Shown: positions 29,120 to 38,269, counted from the first letter of the stretch. The stretch: 64,000 bases of DNA from Trichocoleus desertorum NBK24 (GCF_030409055.1 NZ_CP116619.1:5386109-5450108), one strand, 5' to 3'. A program made the numbers and translations. The notes: generated from the sequence alone by a model not told the origin.

Positions 29120-29644
29120 GTGGCTATGAACCAAAAACCACCAAGCTCAAATCCCTGGCTAGACGCGCAATGGCGTGGTAGCGAGCAGAGACAATGGCAA
29201 TTGGAGGCTCAATCGCAATCTGATCAGGAGCAGTGGCACATTAATGAGGAACAGCGGCAGTCTAAAGAAGATCAGCGCGAAGTCAATGAGTCCAGCCGAT
29301 TAGATGCAGAGCGGTGGCGCGACCAAGCAGAAGTGATTAGGCAAGTACGGGAAACGGAACGGCAGGAGTCTGAGCGGGCTAGGCGAGTTCAGGAAGAACT
29401 GCGACAGGCTGCTGAAGAGTTTAGAAAAATGACAGAAGAGCTACGGCAAGCGACGGAAGTAGCCCGACAAGCTGCTGAAACAGCCCGACAAGCCGAGGAA
29501 AGTGCCCGACAGGCAACGGAAATGGCGCGACAAACCGAAGAAAGGTTGCGTCAGGCGATGCGAGAGCAGGAAAAGATTTTGGCAGAAATGCAGGAGACGA
29601 TAAAGGTGTATCGTCAGGTGAGGGGGGAAGGATGCGGGATGTAA
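29120..29644 (+). CDS. Charged coiled-coil protein of unknown function
   Basis: 174 residues, start GTG 29120 with GGAG 6 nt upstream (ATG 29126 is an alternative). Very rich in Gln, Glu and Arg. From about residue 75 it repeats a seven-residue pattern of the type RQAxExA (RQATEVARQAAETARQAEES), which is a long continuous coiled coil. No signal peptide or membrane segment. It lies alone on the plus strand between the split cheR and cheB genes. No family assigned; a scaffold for the neighbouring sensory proteins is conceivable but unproven. Confidence 0.65.
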   Translation: MAMNQKPPSSNPWLDAQWRGSEQRQWQLEAQSQSDQEQWHINEEQRQSKEDQREVNESSRLDAERWRDQAEVIRQVRETERQESERARRVQEELRQAAEEFRKMTEELRQATEVARQAAETARQAEESARQATEMARQTEERLRQAMREQEKILAEMQETIKVYRQVRGEGCGM

Positions 29645-29679
29645 GCTTTTAGCGATCGCTTAGGAATGAGATGCAGGGG

Positions 29680-30786
29680 TTAGCTAGCTTGCTCTGCGTT
29701 TATGTCCTCCATGTTTTTGGGGTTTTGTAATAAGAGTTGACGCAAGAGCGAGGCGTTGCGCTCGGCTTCATGGGCGCGCTCTTGAAACTGGTTTTCTGTG
29801 AGGCTATGACGTTGTTGGCGGGCATGACTGACCATGCGGCGTGCCAAAGCTGCTTTTTCTTCCAAGGCTCGGACTGCACACCACAGAGCCTGCTCTACCA
29901 TATCGGCTTGTTCCGAAACTAGGCTGTCGAGGGAGTAAGCATGACCCACATGGCAGCGGAAGCGGACTAAGTTATCATTCCGCAATTCCCAAAGCACACC
30001 GCCACATTCCGGGCAGGTGACGGCTGAAGATCTACCCGCATACTCACCCCGCTCTAAAGCGGCTTTATCTTCGGCTACGACCTCGGCTTCTTGTTCGATT
30101 TGAGTATTATCGTAAGGTGTCATGACTTTCTCTGGGATGGGGCTATTGACCAGTTTGCTTAAGGTAGGGGCAATATCAGCAATCCGTAGAACGTAGTCCA
30201 CCTCAACGTTGGCAATGGCGTTGCGGGGCATGCTATCGAAGAGCGCTTCATTTGGATCTTGGGCGATCGCAATTCCGCCTTGAGTTTTAATCAATTCTAG
30301 ACCAATCGTGCCATCGTCTAAGGCTCCGGAGAGCACTACGCCAATCGTTCGAGGGCCATAGGCTCTGGCGACTGAGCGAAACAACATATCAATTGCGGGT
30401 CGATGTCCATTTTCGCGGGGGCCATGACTCAAAGATAGAGAACCTGGCTTGACTATCAGGTGGTAATCGGGGGGAGCAATGTAAATGTGTCCTGGTAGAA
30501 TTGCCGCTCCATCTTCAGCGTGGCTGGCTGGTAATGGACCAAAACGGTTGAGGATTTTGGGCAAGACGCTTTTGCCGTGGGCGGGGAAGTGGACTACGAC
30601 TAAGACTGCGGCAGGTAAATCGGGAGGGAGAGTTTTAGCCACCTGTGCGATCGCTTCTACTCCACCCGCAGAAGCTCCGATCGCAATTACGAAAGGAATC
30701 TCCGAGAATATGTGTTTGCCAGCAGGCTGAGTCAAGGTAACGTAATAACTAGAGGAATGACCCGAGGATACCAAAATTGTCTGCAA
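29680..30786 (-). CDS. CheB-type methylesterase with C-terminal zinc-ribbon-like region
   Basis: 368 residues. A CheB catalytic domain at about 30-215 has Ser39 (GASAGG), His66 (VVVHFP) and Asp158 (SGALDDGT), the full triad. There is no N-terminal receiver, as in CheB domains of CheB-CheR fusions. The C-terminal part has CPECGG and RCHVGHAY, a Cys/His set likely to bind zinc, and then a helical tail. It starts 23 bp after the upstream kinase gene ends, so the two form an operon. The matching CheR is encoded 0.8 kb downstream across an inverted gene. Confidence 0.9.
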   Translation of the reverse strand: MQTILVSSGHSSSYYVTLTQPAGKHIFSEIPFVIAIGASAGGVEAIAQVAKTLPPDLPAAVLVVVHFPAHGKSVLPKILNRFGPLPASHAEDGAAILPGHIYIAPPDYHLIVKPGSLSLSHGPRENGHRPAIDMLFRSVARAYGPRTIGVVLSGALDDGTIGLELIKTQGGIAIAQDPNEALFDSMPRNAIANVEVDYVLRIADIAPTLSKLVNSPIPEKVMTPYDNTQIEQEAEVVAEDKAALERGEYAGRSSAVTCPECGGVLWELRNDNLVRFRCHVGHAYSLDSLVSEQADMVEQALWCAVRALEEKAALARRMVSHARQQRHSLTENQFQERAHEAERNASLLRQLLLQNPKNMEDINAEQAS

Positions 30787-30809
30787 AGCTTGTCTGTCTA
30801 GAGATAGCT

Positions 30810-32150
30810 CTATAGCAAGCTGACTCGACGCGGCAACTCGACCCGAAAGGTTGATCCTTCACCAATCTGGCTTTCTACTACAACTTTGCCTTGCATCAGC
30901 TTCACTAAAGAGTCTGTAATGGAGAGGCCTAAACCTGTCCCACTATGCCGTCGGATAATGGTTTGGTCGATTTGGCGGAAAGCCTGAAAAATATTAGCTT
31001 GCTCAATGGTATCAATACCAATACCCGTATCACTGACTGCGATCGCTACTCGCTCTTTCGACACCTCATAAGCTTCTATCCGAATGGTGCCAACATCCGT
31101 AAACTTGACCGCATTGGAAATTAAATTGATCAAGATCTGGCGCAAACGGCTTGAATCATTGATGATCGCGATGCTGGGCTGAGCAAGATGCACTTCCAAT
31201 TGCAAGTTTTTTTCCCTAGCCAGAGAGCGCATTTCTTCTGAGGTAGCCTGCACGAGTTGGGCTAAATCTAGTACTTCTAGCTTCAGTTCTAAATGATTTT
31301 CTTTAAGCTTGGAAAAATCTAAAATCTCTTCGATCAAAGTCAATAAATTTTTGCCATTCCTAAAAATGCACTCCAACATGGCTCGTTGCTGCCGCTGCTG
31401 CTCTGGATCACATTGCCGCAGCAGCAGATCAGAAAATCCCAGAATCGCATTCATCGGCGTGCGAAGCTCATGGGACATCGTTGCCATAAATTGAGTTTTG
31501 AGGCGATCGGCCTCGACTAAATGGAGATTTTGCAGTTGTAGTTGCTGAATGTGAGCTTCGGCTTGCTTACGAGCGGTAATGTCGCGCACTAGCCAACGTA
31601 AGGTGGTTGGTTGGTGCGTAGATTGACAGCGAGCCACCTCTACAGTTAAAGCCGCGTTAAATAACTTGTCCCCACGGCTCCGTAGTTGCACTTCCCACTC
31701 TTGTACCCGACTAATTTTGGGTAGCTGATTGACCACAGAACGAAATCCACGCCGATCTTCGTCTGGCACAAACGTGACAAACGGTTTGCCAATGAGATAG
31801 ACCCGCTCAATATTTAGCAATTGAGCTGCCGCTTGATTGGCTTCTTGGATTACGCCCTGAGAATCTGTTACTAGATAGCAGTCGGGGGCAGACTCAAACA
31901 GTTCTAGATAGCGCTGCCGTTCTATTTCTGCGGCTTCGCGAGCTTTAAACAGCTCCTCATTTTGCTGACGTAGTTCTTCTTCGGCAACGTAGAGTTCTTC
32001 TAAGGCAAGCCGTAGCTCTTCAAGGCATTCATTCAGAATTTCGGGGTGCTGTTCAGAAAGGATTTTGGCACTATCGAACAGCTTCTCGGTCTGCTGTTGT
32101 ACTAGTTCTAGCTGCCGAGTCAACATCCTCCCATCGCACTTAGCATTCAT
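30810..32150 (-). CDS. PAS histidine kinase, operon with cheB
   Basis: 446 residues. An N-terminal coiled coil (25-80, rich in EEL) is followed by PAS at about 82-195 (LFESAPDCYLVTDSQG). HisKA has His227 (SHELRTPMNAILGF), and HATPase at about 335-445 has DTGIGI and GTGLGLSI. No membrane segments and no receiver. The PAS region and its preceding coiled coil closely resemble those of the PAS-Crp protein at 35194-36414, suggesting recent domain sharing. Co-transcribed with the methylesterase gene 23 bp downstream. The response regulator is unknown. Confidence 0.92.
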   Translation of the reverse strand: MNAKCDGRMLTRQLELVQQQTEKLFDSAKILSEQHPEILNECLEELRLALEELYVAEEELRQQNEELFKAREAAEIERQRYLELFESAPDCYLVTDSQGVIQEANQAAAQLLNIERVYLIGKPFVTFVPDEDRRGFRSVVNQLPKISRVQEWEVQLRSRGDKLFNAALTVEVARCQSTHQPTTLRWLVRDITARKQAEAHIQQLQLQNLHLVEADRLKTQFMATMSHELRTPMNAILGFSDLLLRQCDPEQQRQQRAMLECIFRNGKNLLTLIEEILDFSKLKENHLELKLEVLDLAQLVQATSEEMRSLAREKNLQLEVHLAQPSIAIINDSSRLRQILINLISNAVKFTDVGTIRIEAYEVSKERVAIAVSDTGIGIDTIEQANIFQAFRQIDQTIIRRHSGTGLGLSITDSLVKLMQGKVVVESQIGEGSTFRVELPRRVSLL

Positions 32151-32684
32151 ATTATTCTTGAGCAGAAATAGGGTTTTATTAAAAATGAAAGGCGCTGATT
32201 ATTAAAGACGGATACTCCGTTAGATGATAAATGTGCGACTAAGTTGAGAGCAGTTTACTAGAGGAATAAGAATCAAGCAACTGCATAAAGAAAGTGATTT
32301 TCTGTTTTTCTGGTGATTACCTTCAATAATAGTCAACTCTTACCTTTTGCTTTTCAGTCTAAAAGAAGATACTTGTAATTTATGCTTTAAAAAGCCTTGA
32401 CAAAATATCAGCCTATGATTTTACAGAGTATTTAACAGAGTAGATCAATCAATTTTTACTCTACAAAATAGGCTGTATCTGAAACAAAAGGGATAGGTGA
32501 AACCTACCCCCCGTAATGCAATGCTGCTTGTGATCAAGCAAGTCCAGACTAGTATTCTTTGAAAATCTGTAGGAGCTGATTCATCAAATGGGAATCATGC
32601 GAATCGACCTAAAAGATTTTCTAATGTCTGGCATAAGATAAACTTTTCAAAGCAGTAGAGCGCGATCGCACCTTCACCCAATGC
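32151..32684. other. Intergenic region upstream of kinase-cheB operon
   Basis: 534 bp, A/T-rich with no credible reading frame of any length. It carries the promoter of the minus-strand kinase-cheB operon and the 3' flank of the DUF2231 gene. No repeat or strong hairpin noticed. Confidence 0.4.
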
Positions 32685-33209
32685 TTAGTTGCTATGCTCT
32701 CTACTGCTATAACCAATCACTGCAATTTTGTGGCGATAAACCAGCTCAGCTCCGTACCAGCCAGACAGACCCAACAGAGCTGCCACAATGGTTGAAATAA
32801 TGATCCCCGTGGGCAAAATGGCACCTGTAGTATTGCCCCAACGTAGCGCAAAGTTCGCGATCGAGAGTAATAGTACTGCCACGTTCAAGGACATGTGCGC
32901 CCAACCTGCTGTACGCTTACGGACTCGCTCAATCTTCAAGAAGTCCATCATTCCAGTGATTGCAGCAACTACCCCTGAGACTAAGCCAACTGCCAGTAAC
33001 CAAAAAGAAGCTCTAGCCCAGAAAGCATCCTTGGTCAACCAATAACCTAGATCGGTTCCTGCTGCCAGTACTAAGACCGCAATGGGAAAAGTCACGATTA
33101 AAGGATGCAAAGGATGACCCGCGATCGCTACAGTACTGACGATGCCGTTATCACGGTAATCACTCTCTTCACTTTCAATTACAGGGGGAATATTGGGGGT
33201 CTGTACCAT
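32685..33209 (-). CDS. DUF2231 membrane protein
   Basis: 174 residues with four predicted membrane helices at about 36-58, 68-88, 105-125 and 130-152. The DUF2231 signature GHPLHPLIVTFPIA sits at the first helix. The family occurs in many bacteria and its members are small integral membrane proteins of unknown activity. The N-terminal 30 residues are acidic and probably cytoplasmic. Flanking genes run in the same direction but are 143 bp or more away, so no operon is certain. Confidence 0.85.
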   Translation of the reverse strand: MVQTPNIPPVIESEESDYRDNGIVSTVAIAGHPLHPLIVTFPIAVLVLAAGTDLGYWLTKDAFWARASFWLLAVGLVSGVVAAITGMMDFLKIERVRKRTAGWAHMSLNVAVLLLSIANFALRWGNTTGAILPTGIIISTIVAALLGLSGWYGAELVYRHKIAVIGYSSREHSN

Positions 33210-33352
33210 CGTCCGTCTCCTTGAGTGAGTTCAACTGCTAATGATCAAAACTCAGCGTCTAACCGGGTTTAACTAGGGATATCCGACTCGTACGAACAGG
33301 TTACAGACCACACCGTTTAGTAGCAGTGCGATCTGTAACCAAGTTCAATGAT

Positions 33353-34090
33353 TTAGCTATCTCCGGAAGGAAATTGCTCCACATGAGCATTCGCTTCCAA
33401 GACTAAGCGTCCCTCTTGCGCATCTAACTGCTTCACTTGGAGGGTCATCCCCTCAAGCTCGAAGTTGCGTAGATCTAAGAGAGAACTGGCTTGTTCTAGC
33501 AGAGCATTGCTCAATTCTGGTGACAGCCCTTCTCCTTCGGAATACTGCACATCTTCTAGCGCAATGCGCTGGCCCCCATCAACGACCTTGGGAGTGGCGG
33601 TAAAAGCAACTTGCTTGACTTCACCGGAGTTTTGCAGCTTAATCGTGGCGCTGATGGCAAACTTACCGTCCCCAGGTAAGCAAAACCCAACTTGCTGAGC
33701 GTCTACAGTTGTTTGTTGACCATCAATGGTAACAGGTAGGTTCTGTAGCTTCTCACGAATAAAATCTGAGTTGAAGGCTCGGTTCATGTCTTCTGCGGTC
33801 AAAACCACATGAGCCTCTGCCTCAGTCGGTCGCTGTAGCTCAACTTTGCCAAAGGCAATGCTGAGAGGATTGATGGCAATGCTGCCAGTTTTGATCTGCA
33901 TTTCTTCCATGCGCAGATCTTTCTGCATCACCATCCCTTTGCCTTCGATTTCCACTGAATCGACTTGTCCCTGCATGGCCTTTAGGGGATCAGTGCGAAT
34001 ATCAACATTAATATCTTCTACTTCATCAAGTTGGCTAGAAATACCTGCTTCTGCCACCTTGCTAATGGCTTGTTCTCCCAGATCTGGCAT
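33353..34090 (-). CDS. DUF2993 (LmeA-like) protein
   Basis: 245 residues from ATG 34090 (MPDLGEQAISKVAEAGISS), the typical start of cyanobacterial DUF2993 proteins; an upstream in-frame ATG at 34150 adds 20 atypical residues. The body is a beta-rich lipid-binding-like fold with ISSQLDEVEDINVDIRTDP, the usual motif. No clear signal peptide in this version. DUF2993 includes mycobacterial LmeA, a lipomannan-related periplasmic protein; the cyanobacterial role is unknown. Confidence 0.85.
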   Translation of the reverse strand: MPDLGEQAISKVAEAGISSQLDEVEDINVDIRTDPLKAMQGQVDSVEIEGKGMVMQKDLRMEEMQIKTGSIAINPLSIAFGKVELQRPTEAEAHVVLTAEDMNRAFNSDFIREKLQNLPVTIDGQQTTVDAQQVGFCLPGDGKFAISATIKLQNSGEVKQVAFTATPKVVDGGQRIALEDVQYSEGEGLSPELSNALLEQASSLLDLRNFELEGMTLQVKQLDAQEGRLVLEANAHVEQFPSGDS

Positions 34091-34206
34091 ATTTAAGTGC
34101 TGCTTTAAAAATTTCGGAGTGTTCGCACTTACTCTAGGCCATCCCCTCAAATCGATGTATCTACACCACGATAGAGAGCCGGGATCAGGCTGTATCTACC
34201 TTGCGA

Positions 34207-34602
34207 TTACCGAACTGGCAGGGCCGTATCTGTCACACCTTGAATCTCTGATTCGTTCAGTAAAATAGTGGCTTCAGCCCCAATACGACCCATCTCTGGT
34301 TCAGGCCCCAGCTCCATTTCTATGACATAAATCCAAGTCTGGGCGTAAGGCTGGCGGTATTTGATAGTGCCACAACCCCCAACAAAACAGACCCCCTGAT
34401 GTGGATGAAATCGAGGCTGCGTGGCTGTTGTATTGGCTTGAAGGGCGATCGCCTGCTGCCACGTTGGCTCAGATGTAGAGCAATTCCGCAGATACTCTTC
34501 TTTGGTGTAAGCACCTAACGGCTGACTGCTCTGAGAAGTGCTTGATGGCGCTTCAACTTGACCAGATATTGCGCGACCAGAAATTGATAAACGGTCTGTC
34601 AT
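34207..34602 (-). CDS. Hypothetical protein, 131 residues
   Basis: Opens at ATG 34602. A Ser/Thr/Gln-rich N-terminal third is followed by a more ordered part with four cysteines (NCSTSE, GVCFVGGCG) and a beta-like C-terminal segment (TWIYVIEMELGPEPEMG). No signal peptide, membrane segment or recognised family. The frame is well formed and lies in line with its minus-strand neighbours, with a 116-bp gap to the DUF2993 gene. Real but functionally unknown. Confidence 0.55.
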   Translation of the reverse strand: MTDRLSISGRAISGQVEAPSSTSQSSQPLGAYTKEEYLRNCSTSEPTWQQAIALQANTTATQPRFHPHQGVCFVGGCGTIKYRQPYAQTWIYVIEMELGPEPEMGRIGAEATILLNESEIQGVTDTALPVR

Positions 34603-34728
34603 AAGCTTCTTCGGTTTTTTATGATGTATTTAATTCATGTGCGTTCATGGGTGAATCTTGATGCGCAAATTTTATACGCGAACGCTGATACGCAAATCCT
34701 TGTACACAAATTGAGGGTGAATGAACCT

Positions 34729-34980
34729 TTATCGAACTTGGACTTGGACTGGTACTGATTGCTGCGTTGCTTGTGCAGTTGGTACTAAAGTCCACCCTGC
34801 CCGCATGAGTTTTTGGTAGGTTGCCCAACCTTTAGATCCGCCGGGAATTTTGTAGTCATTCACTGCGAGACCAGGACAGGCAGTATAGGGTTTCCAAGGT
34901 TGGCTGGGTTGAGTCCTCAAATGTAACACCTTCTCCCCATCTCCACCTGTAAGGGATAGCCAGCACATTTGACCTGACAT
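34729..34980 (-). CDS. Small hypothetical protein, 83 residues
   Basis: Opens at ATG 34980; AAGGAG lies 8 nt upstream and decides the start. The protein has an orderly composition (CWLSLTGGDGEKVLHLRT, then WATYQKLMRAGWTLVPTAQ), with a C-terminal helix followed by a Gln/Val-rich tail. No membrane segment. It looks like a small lineage-specific conserved protein. No function can be given. Confidence 0.6.
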   Translation of the reverse strand: MSGQMCWLSLTGGDGEKVLHLRTQPSQPWKPYTACPGLAVNDYKIPGGSKGWATYQKLMRAGWTLVPTAQATQQSVPVQVQVR

Positions 34981-35193
34981 ATAGTTCTCCTTGCAAATTA
35001 GCTGTGTAGAGGGTCGTTTCTGAGCTACAACCCATTTTTGAATAGCTCCTGAATCCTGTAACGAAAAAGAGCATATTTCGGTTGTAGCGGCAATCCCTAA
35101 CCAATGGGTTCCTCCGGGAGGTTTGCTTAGGGCATTAACGCTTTATATCTACAGAGATAATTTACGGTTGTGATCCACCTTACAGAGAACTCA

Positions 35194-36414
35194 TTAAAAC
35201 TGATCGTCGTGCAGAATGATGTAGTGCTTTGGATCTAGGGTGATTTTGCCCTGCTGCTGTAGTTTGCCTAGCATGCGGGTGACAGTGACTCGCGTAGTGC
35301 AGCAAGCGTTGGCTAGGTCTTCGTGAGTCAGACGGACTTGAATCCGAGTCCCATTGCTGACAGGCTGACCGACTTCTTGTTTCAGTAACTGCAAGAAATG
35401 ATGCAAGCGGTCTTGCACTCGCCGTTGCCCACACACTGCCAGAAATCGTTCTGCCTGCTGGAGACGCTGGCCGACTTGTGAAAGTAAAGATTGAGCGAGT
35501 TCGGGGATTGCTGCAATGTCTTGCCAAGCAATAGAAACCAACTCGACTTCATCGGTAAGTGCTGTTGCCTGGTAAGTCTGGAGCGAGGTTAAGCCAGGGC
35601 CAAAGGGTAAGGATGGGCCTGCGATGCCAATGAACACTTCTTCTCCATTTTCCGAGAAAGTATTTAACTTCACCAAGCCTTGTTGTACTTGCCAGATAGC
35701 CTCTAACTTGCAGGGAATGAGTTCTCCTTTTACGTACTTGTGAATGGGCAGATCGGACGAACTACTGCCGTGCGTTGGTAGATAGGTCTGAGGTGCCATG
35801 CCATCTGGTAGCCGACGGATGAGCCACTGAAGACAGCAGAGTTCATCTCTAGGGCTGGTCACAATAGAGACGGTGGCTGTGACTGTGAAACCATCAGCTT
35901 CGCGAGGCTGAATGGTCAGCTTGCACTCTTGCGATCGCTCTATTTGTTGAATTTGTTGGAGTTTTTGCCGAAACGCGAGTCGGTGCTCTGACGGAATAAA
36001 GCTAAAAAGAGGTTTACTTACCAAAAACCGTTGGGCCACATTGAGGAAGGAAGCGGCTGCTCGGTTGGCTTCTTGAATGATGCCATCAAAACTGGTGATC
36101 AGGTAGATGTCAGGGGCTGAGTCGAAAACTTCTCGGTAGCGATCGCGCTCTGCGGAGAGTTGGCTTTGGAGGCGCAATAACTCTTGATTCTGCTGCTGTA
36201 ACTCTTCAATTGCAACTTGCAATTCTTCTGACGCAACGCCTAACTCTTTGAATGCTGTAGGTAAAAGCTCTATAGGATCAGGAGCTGGCACATTGGCCGC
36301 TTCATACAGAAGATTGATCCGCCCATTCATTTTGCTCATCTGGTGCAATAGGCTTTCTAGCTTCTCGCCGTGGAGAGGAAGTCTGGTAGTGAGAGAAGGC
36401 TGCTGAGCTGTCAT
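35194..36414 (-). CDS. PAS-containing Crp/Fnr-family transcription regulator
   Basis: 406 residues. A coiled coil (about 55-90, EELQVAIEELQQQNQEL) leads into PAS at 92-200 (VFDSAPDIYLITSFDG). Then comes a cyclic-nucleotide-binding-like beta roll at about 225-315 (VKGELIPCKLEAIWQVQQG) and an HTH_Crp at about 345-395 (LTHEDLANACCTTRVTVTRML). The roll lacks the canonical Arg-Ser phosphate-binding cassette, so it probably does not bind cAMP. The PAS-Crp order is unusual; the PAS part resembles that of the kinase at 30810-32150. Likely a one-component regulator sensing through PAS. Confidence 0.85.
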   Translation of the reverse strand: MTAQQPSLTTRLPLHGEKLESLLHQMSKMNGRINLLYEAANVPAPDPIELLPTAFKELGVASEELQVAIEELQQQNQELLRLQSQLSAERDRYREVFDSAPDIYLITSFDGIIQEANRAAASFLNVAQRFLVSKPLFSFIPSEHRLAFRQKLQQIQQIERSQECKLTIQPREADGFTVTATVSIVTSPRDELCCLQWLIRRLPDGMAPQTYLPTHGSSSSDLPIHKYVKGELIPCKLEAIWQVQQGLVKLNTFSENGEEVFIGIAGPSLPFGPGLTSLQTYQATALTDEVELVSIAWQDIAAIPELAQSLLSQVGQRLQQAERFLAVCGQRRVQDRLHHFLQLLKQEVGQPVSNGTRIQVRLTHEDLANACCTTRVTVTRMLGKLQQQGKITLDPKHYIILHDDQF

Positions 36415-37273
36415 GGAAACCAGTCGAATGAAGGACAGTTGAAGAGAAAATTAGCGAAATTGACCACAAAACTACTTTGGCAACCCTGGATGAAAGTGGG
36501 TTATCTTCAGCATAGAAGCTAGATTATTAAAAAGTTTGAGCTATTTCAATAAGTTGCTTTACGAAATCTTTAAATGTCTTACTCTTACCGTACCCTGGAG
36601 GACATTTAGTGTTATTTAAGCTACAAATTCCGTTATTAACTAGCGATCGCGGAACTGCAAAAAAGAAGTCAAGCTCTTGCGCACGTAGGTTTTTGGATTG
36701 CAAAGTATAGGCGATTACATAGTGTCTTTATGGAGGGGTATACCTAAAGGCAGAAGTACGTCTAAAAATAGGGTAGTTACTTTATCATTAGCCCAATTTA
36801 TCCAAAAAGCGAAACACAATTTTTGTGAAATTGAGCTTGACAACTGATATATTAGGTTAGGTTTTAATCTGTACGAAGACCCACGTTGGGGTCAAAATGT
36901 TGATGGCAAGTAGCCATGCAATACTCATTAATAAATCTGCTAGCCGCCGCTAAATTTTTGGCTAGCACTCTATTTCACTAACAATCACTTCATTACTAAG
37001 ATTCACCTCATCTGCAAAGTCAAAGCTCAGCCCTGGTTTAGGGCAACAACAGCAAACCCAAGCAGCACTAATTGCTTTTTGCTAATTTTCAACTTGCTGG
37101 TTCAGACAGTTTTTCTATACCTTCTGAATCGCTAAATCTGCTCTCTGGCAGAGTACTTTTCCTGTATAGCTTGGTATCCCTTTGGAGAAGGTTGGCACAC
37201 CCTAGTTATTTTTGATGATTGGGTGCCACCGCCTTATGAGTTCCTGAAACCACCCTCACGCTTGCTTGTACCC
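36415..37273. other. Long intergenic region with several small hairpins
   Basis: 859 bp between the divergent PAS-Crp gene and a small plus-strand gene. No credible coding frame. It holds a HIP1 site and hairpins at about 36887-36902 (GACCC/GGGTC) and 36939-36966 (GCTAGCC/GGCTAGC, 14-nt loop). A TTGACA at about 36837 could be a -35 element, but its -10 is unclear. It may encode a leader or small RNA. Confidence 0.35.
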
Positions 37274-37645
37274 ATGACTCAGCCTGGTCAGACCATCCAA
37301 GTATCACCGCAATTTTCTGACGATCAACTACTGGCCATCTGTGAAGCCGCCGATGTCATTGCTTGCCAGTGCCCTAGCTACTTAGTTCACTTACTGAAAG
37401 AAGTTAAAGAATTTCATCGCTATACCAATGACTGCATCCAAACTTCTCCACAAGATGCCTCAGTCCATGACTGGCTCAGTAGTCGAGCTGCTCAGATGGA
37501 ATTCATGCTCTCGCAGACCATTTTTGAACTATTGCAGCGCGAAAATCTGATTGATGACCAAAACAATCTAGATCTCTCTAAGATGGCAGAACGCTCCAGA
37601 GCGATCGCTCTACGCCAAACCGTAGCTCGCAACTCTTGTGCCTAA
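37274..37645 (+). CDS. Hypothetical protein, 123 residues, probably helical
   Basis: Start placed at ATG 37274 (MTQPGQTIQVSP); an upstream GTG at 37223 adds 17 atypical residues. The protein is soluble and mainly helical (DDQLLAICEAADVIACQCPS, then LKEVKEFHRYTNDC), with three cysteines in the first half. It resembles small conserved cyanobacterial proteins of unknown function. The family could not be named with certainty. It stands alone after a long non-coding region. Confidence 0.7.
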   Translation: MTQPGQTIQVSPQFSDDQLLAICEAADVIACQCPSYLVHLLKEVKEFHRYTNDCIQTSPQDASVHDWLSSRAAQMEFMLSQTIFELLQRENLIDDQNNLDLSKMAERSRAIALRQTVARNSCA

Positions 37646-37760
37646 AGGTTAGAGTTGGTCGCGTGGGAGTGTCGGCTCCACCAAGAAGCAACGCCTAAAA
37701 AGAGAAACCAACTCACTAGATATAGGCAAGTTAGCATTGCTGCACCCTTCAAGCTAATAA

Positions 37761-37934
37761 TCAAGCTAATAAGATTGCGACAACAGGTAAGCCCGCGATC
37801 GAGGACGCAATACAAGTCCAAGCAAAGAAACTCTCAATGTCTTCTTGGTCTAAAGCCAGACCCATCTGGGCCATTGAAAATGGAAATACGGCTAGTAAAA
37901 GTATGATGACCAGACCGTATTCTAATCCTGTCAT
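37761..37934 (-). CDS. Small membrane protein, 57 residues
   Basis: ATG 37934 is preceded by a strong ribosome-binding site (GGAGG, 5-6 nt spacing). The 57 codons encode two hydrophobic segments: one at about 4-28 (LEYGLVIILLLAVFPFSM) and one at about 36-57 (AWTCIASSIAGLPVVAILLA) joined by LDQEDIES. It ends at TGA 37761. It is too short for usual length cut-offs. Function unknown; possibly a small subunit or regulator of a membrane complex. Confidence 0.65.
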   Translation of the reverse strand: MTGLEYGLVIILLLAVFPFSMAQMGLALDQEDIESFFAWTCIASSIAGLPVVAILLA

Positions 37935-38051
37935 GGTCGCCTCCTAGATTGTGACTTACCTTGGATAATGCGTTTTTCTACTCAATCCGCACTCCCTCTA
38001 GCGGTTGAATCGTGTTTGACCTAGCATCCGTCCTTTAGGTATGCCTAGAAA

Positions 38052-38250
38052 CCTGTATTCTTACCAACACAGTGCTTTAACAACAGACCATTTCTCTTGA
38101 TAGAGGAGAGCTGAGGGTGACAACGTTAAGTTTAGTAACAACAGTTCCCTCTTAACTTGAAGTCTTAGCGGCTTGAAGTCCGAGGGCAAGTGTAACTCAG
38201 TGCTCCGTACTTATATGAGTCCCTAGTCTATCTCTAGGGACTTTTCTGTA
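38052..38250 (+). ncRNA. Candidate small RNA of about 200 nt
   Basis: A TTGACC -35-like element (38016-38021), an 18-bp spacer and a weak TATGCC -10 (38040-38045) precede a non-coding stretch that ends in a convincing plus-strand terminator at 38218-38250. There is no plus-strand gene within 400 bp upstream that would need that terminator. The stretch contains a local stem (GTTAAG with CTTAAC) and a direct repeat CTTGAAGTC. No RNA family recognised. Confidence 0.35.
38218..38250 (+). terminator. Intrinsic terminator, plus strand
   Basis: AGTCCCTAG (38218-38226) pairs perfectly with CTAGGGACT (38234-38242), 7-nt loop, followed by TTTCTGTATCTTTTTC. On the minus strand no T-run follows, so it serves a plus-strand transcript. 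Confidence 0.75.
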
Positions 38251-38269
38251 TCTTTTTCAGGCCAGCAAT

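Noticed and set aside
37655-37906. 83-codon plus-strand frame
   Set aside because: It is opposite the well-supported 57-residue membrane protein and has no start signal.
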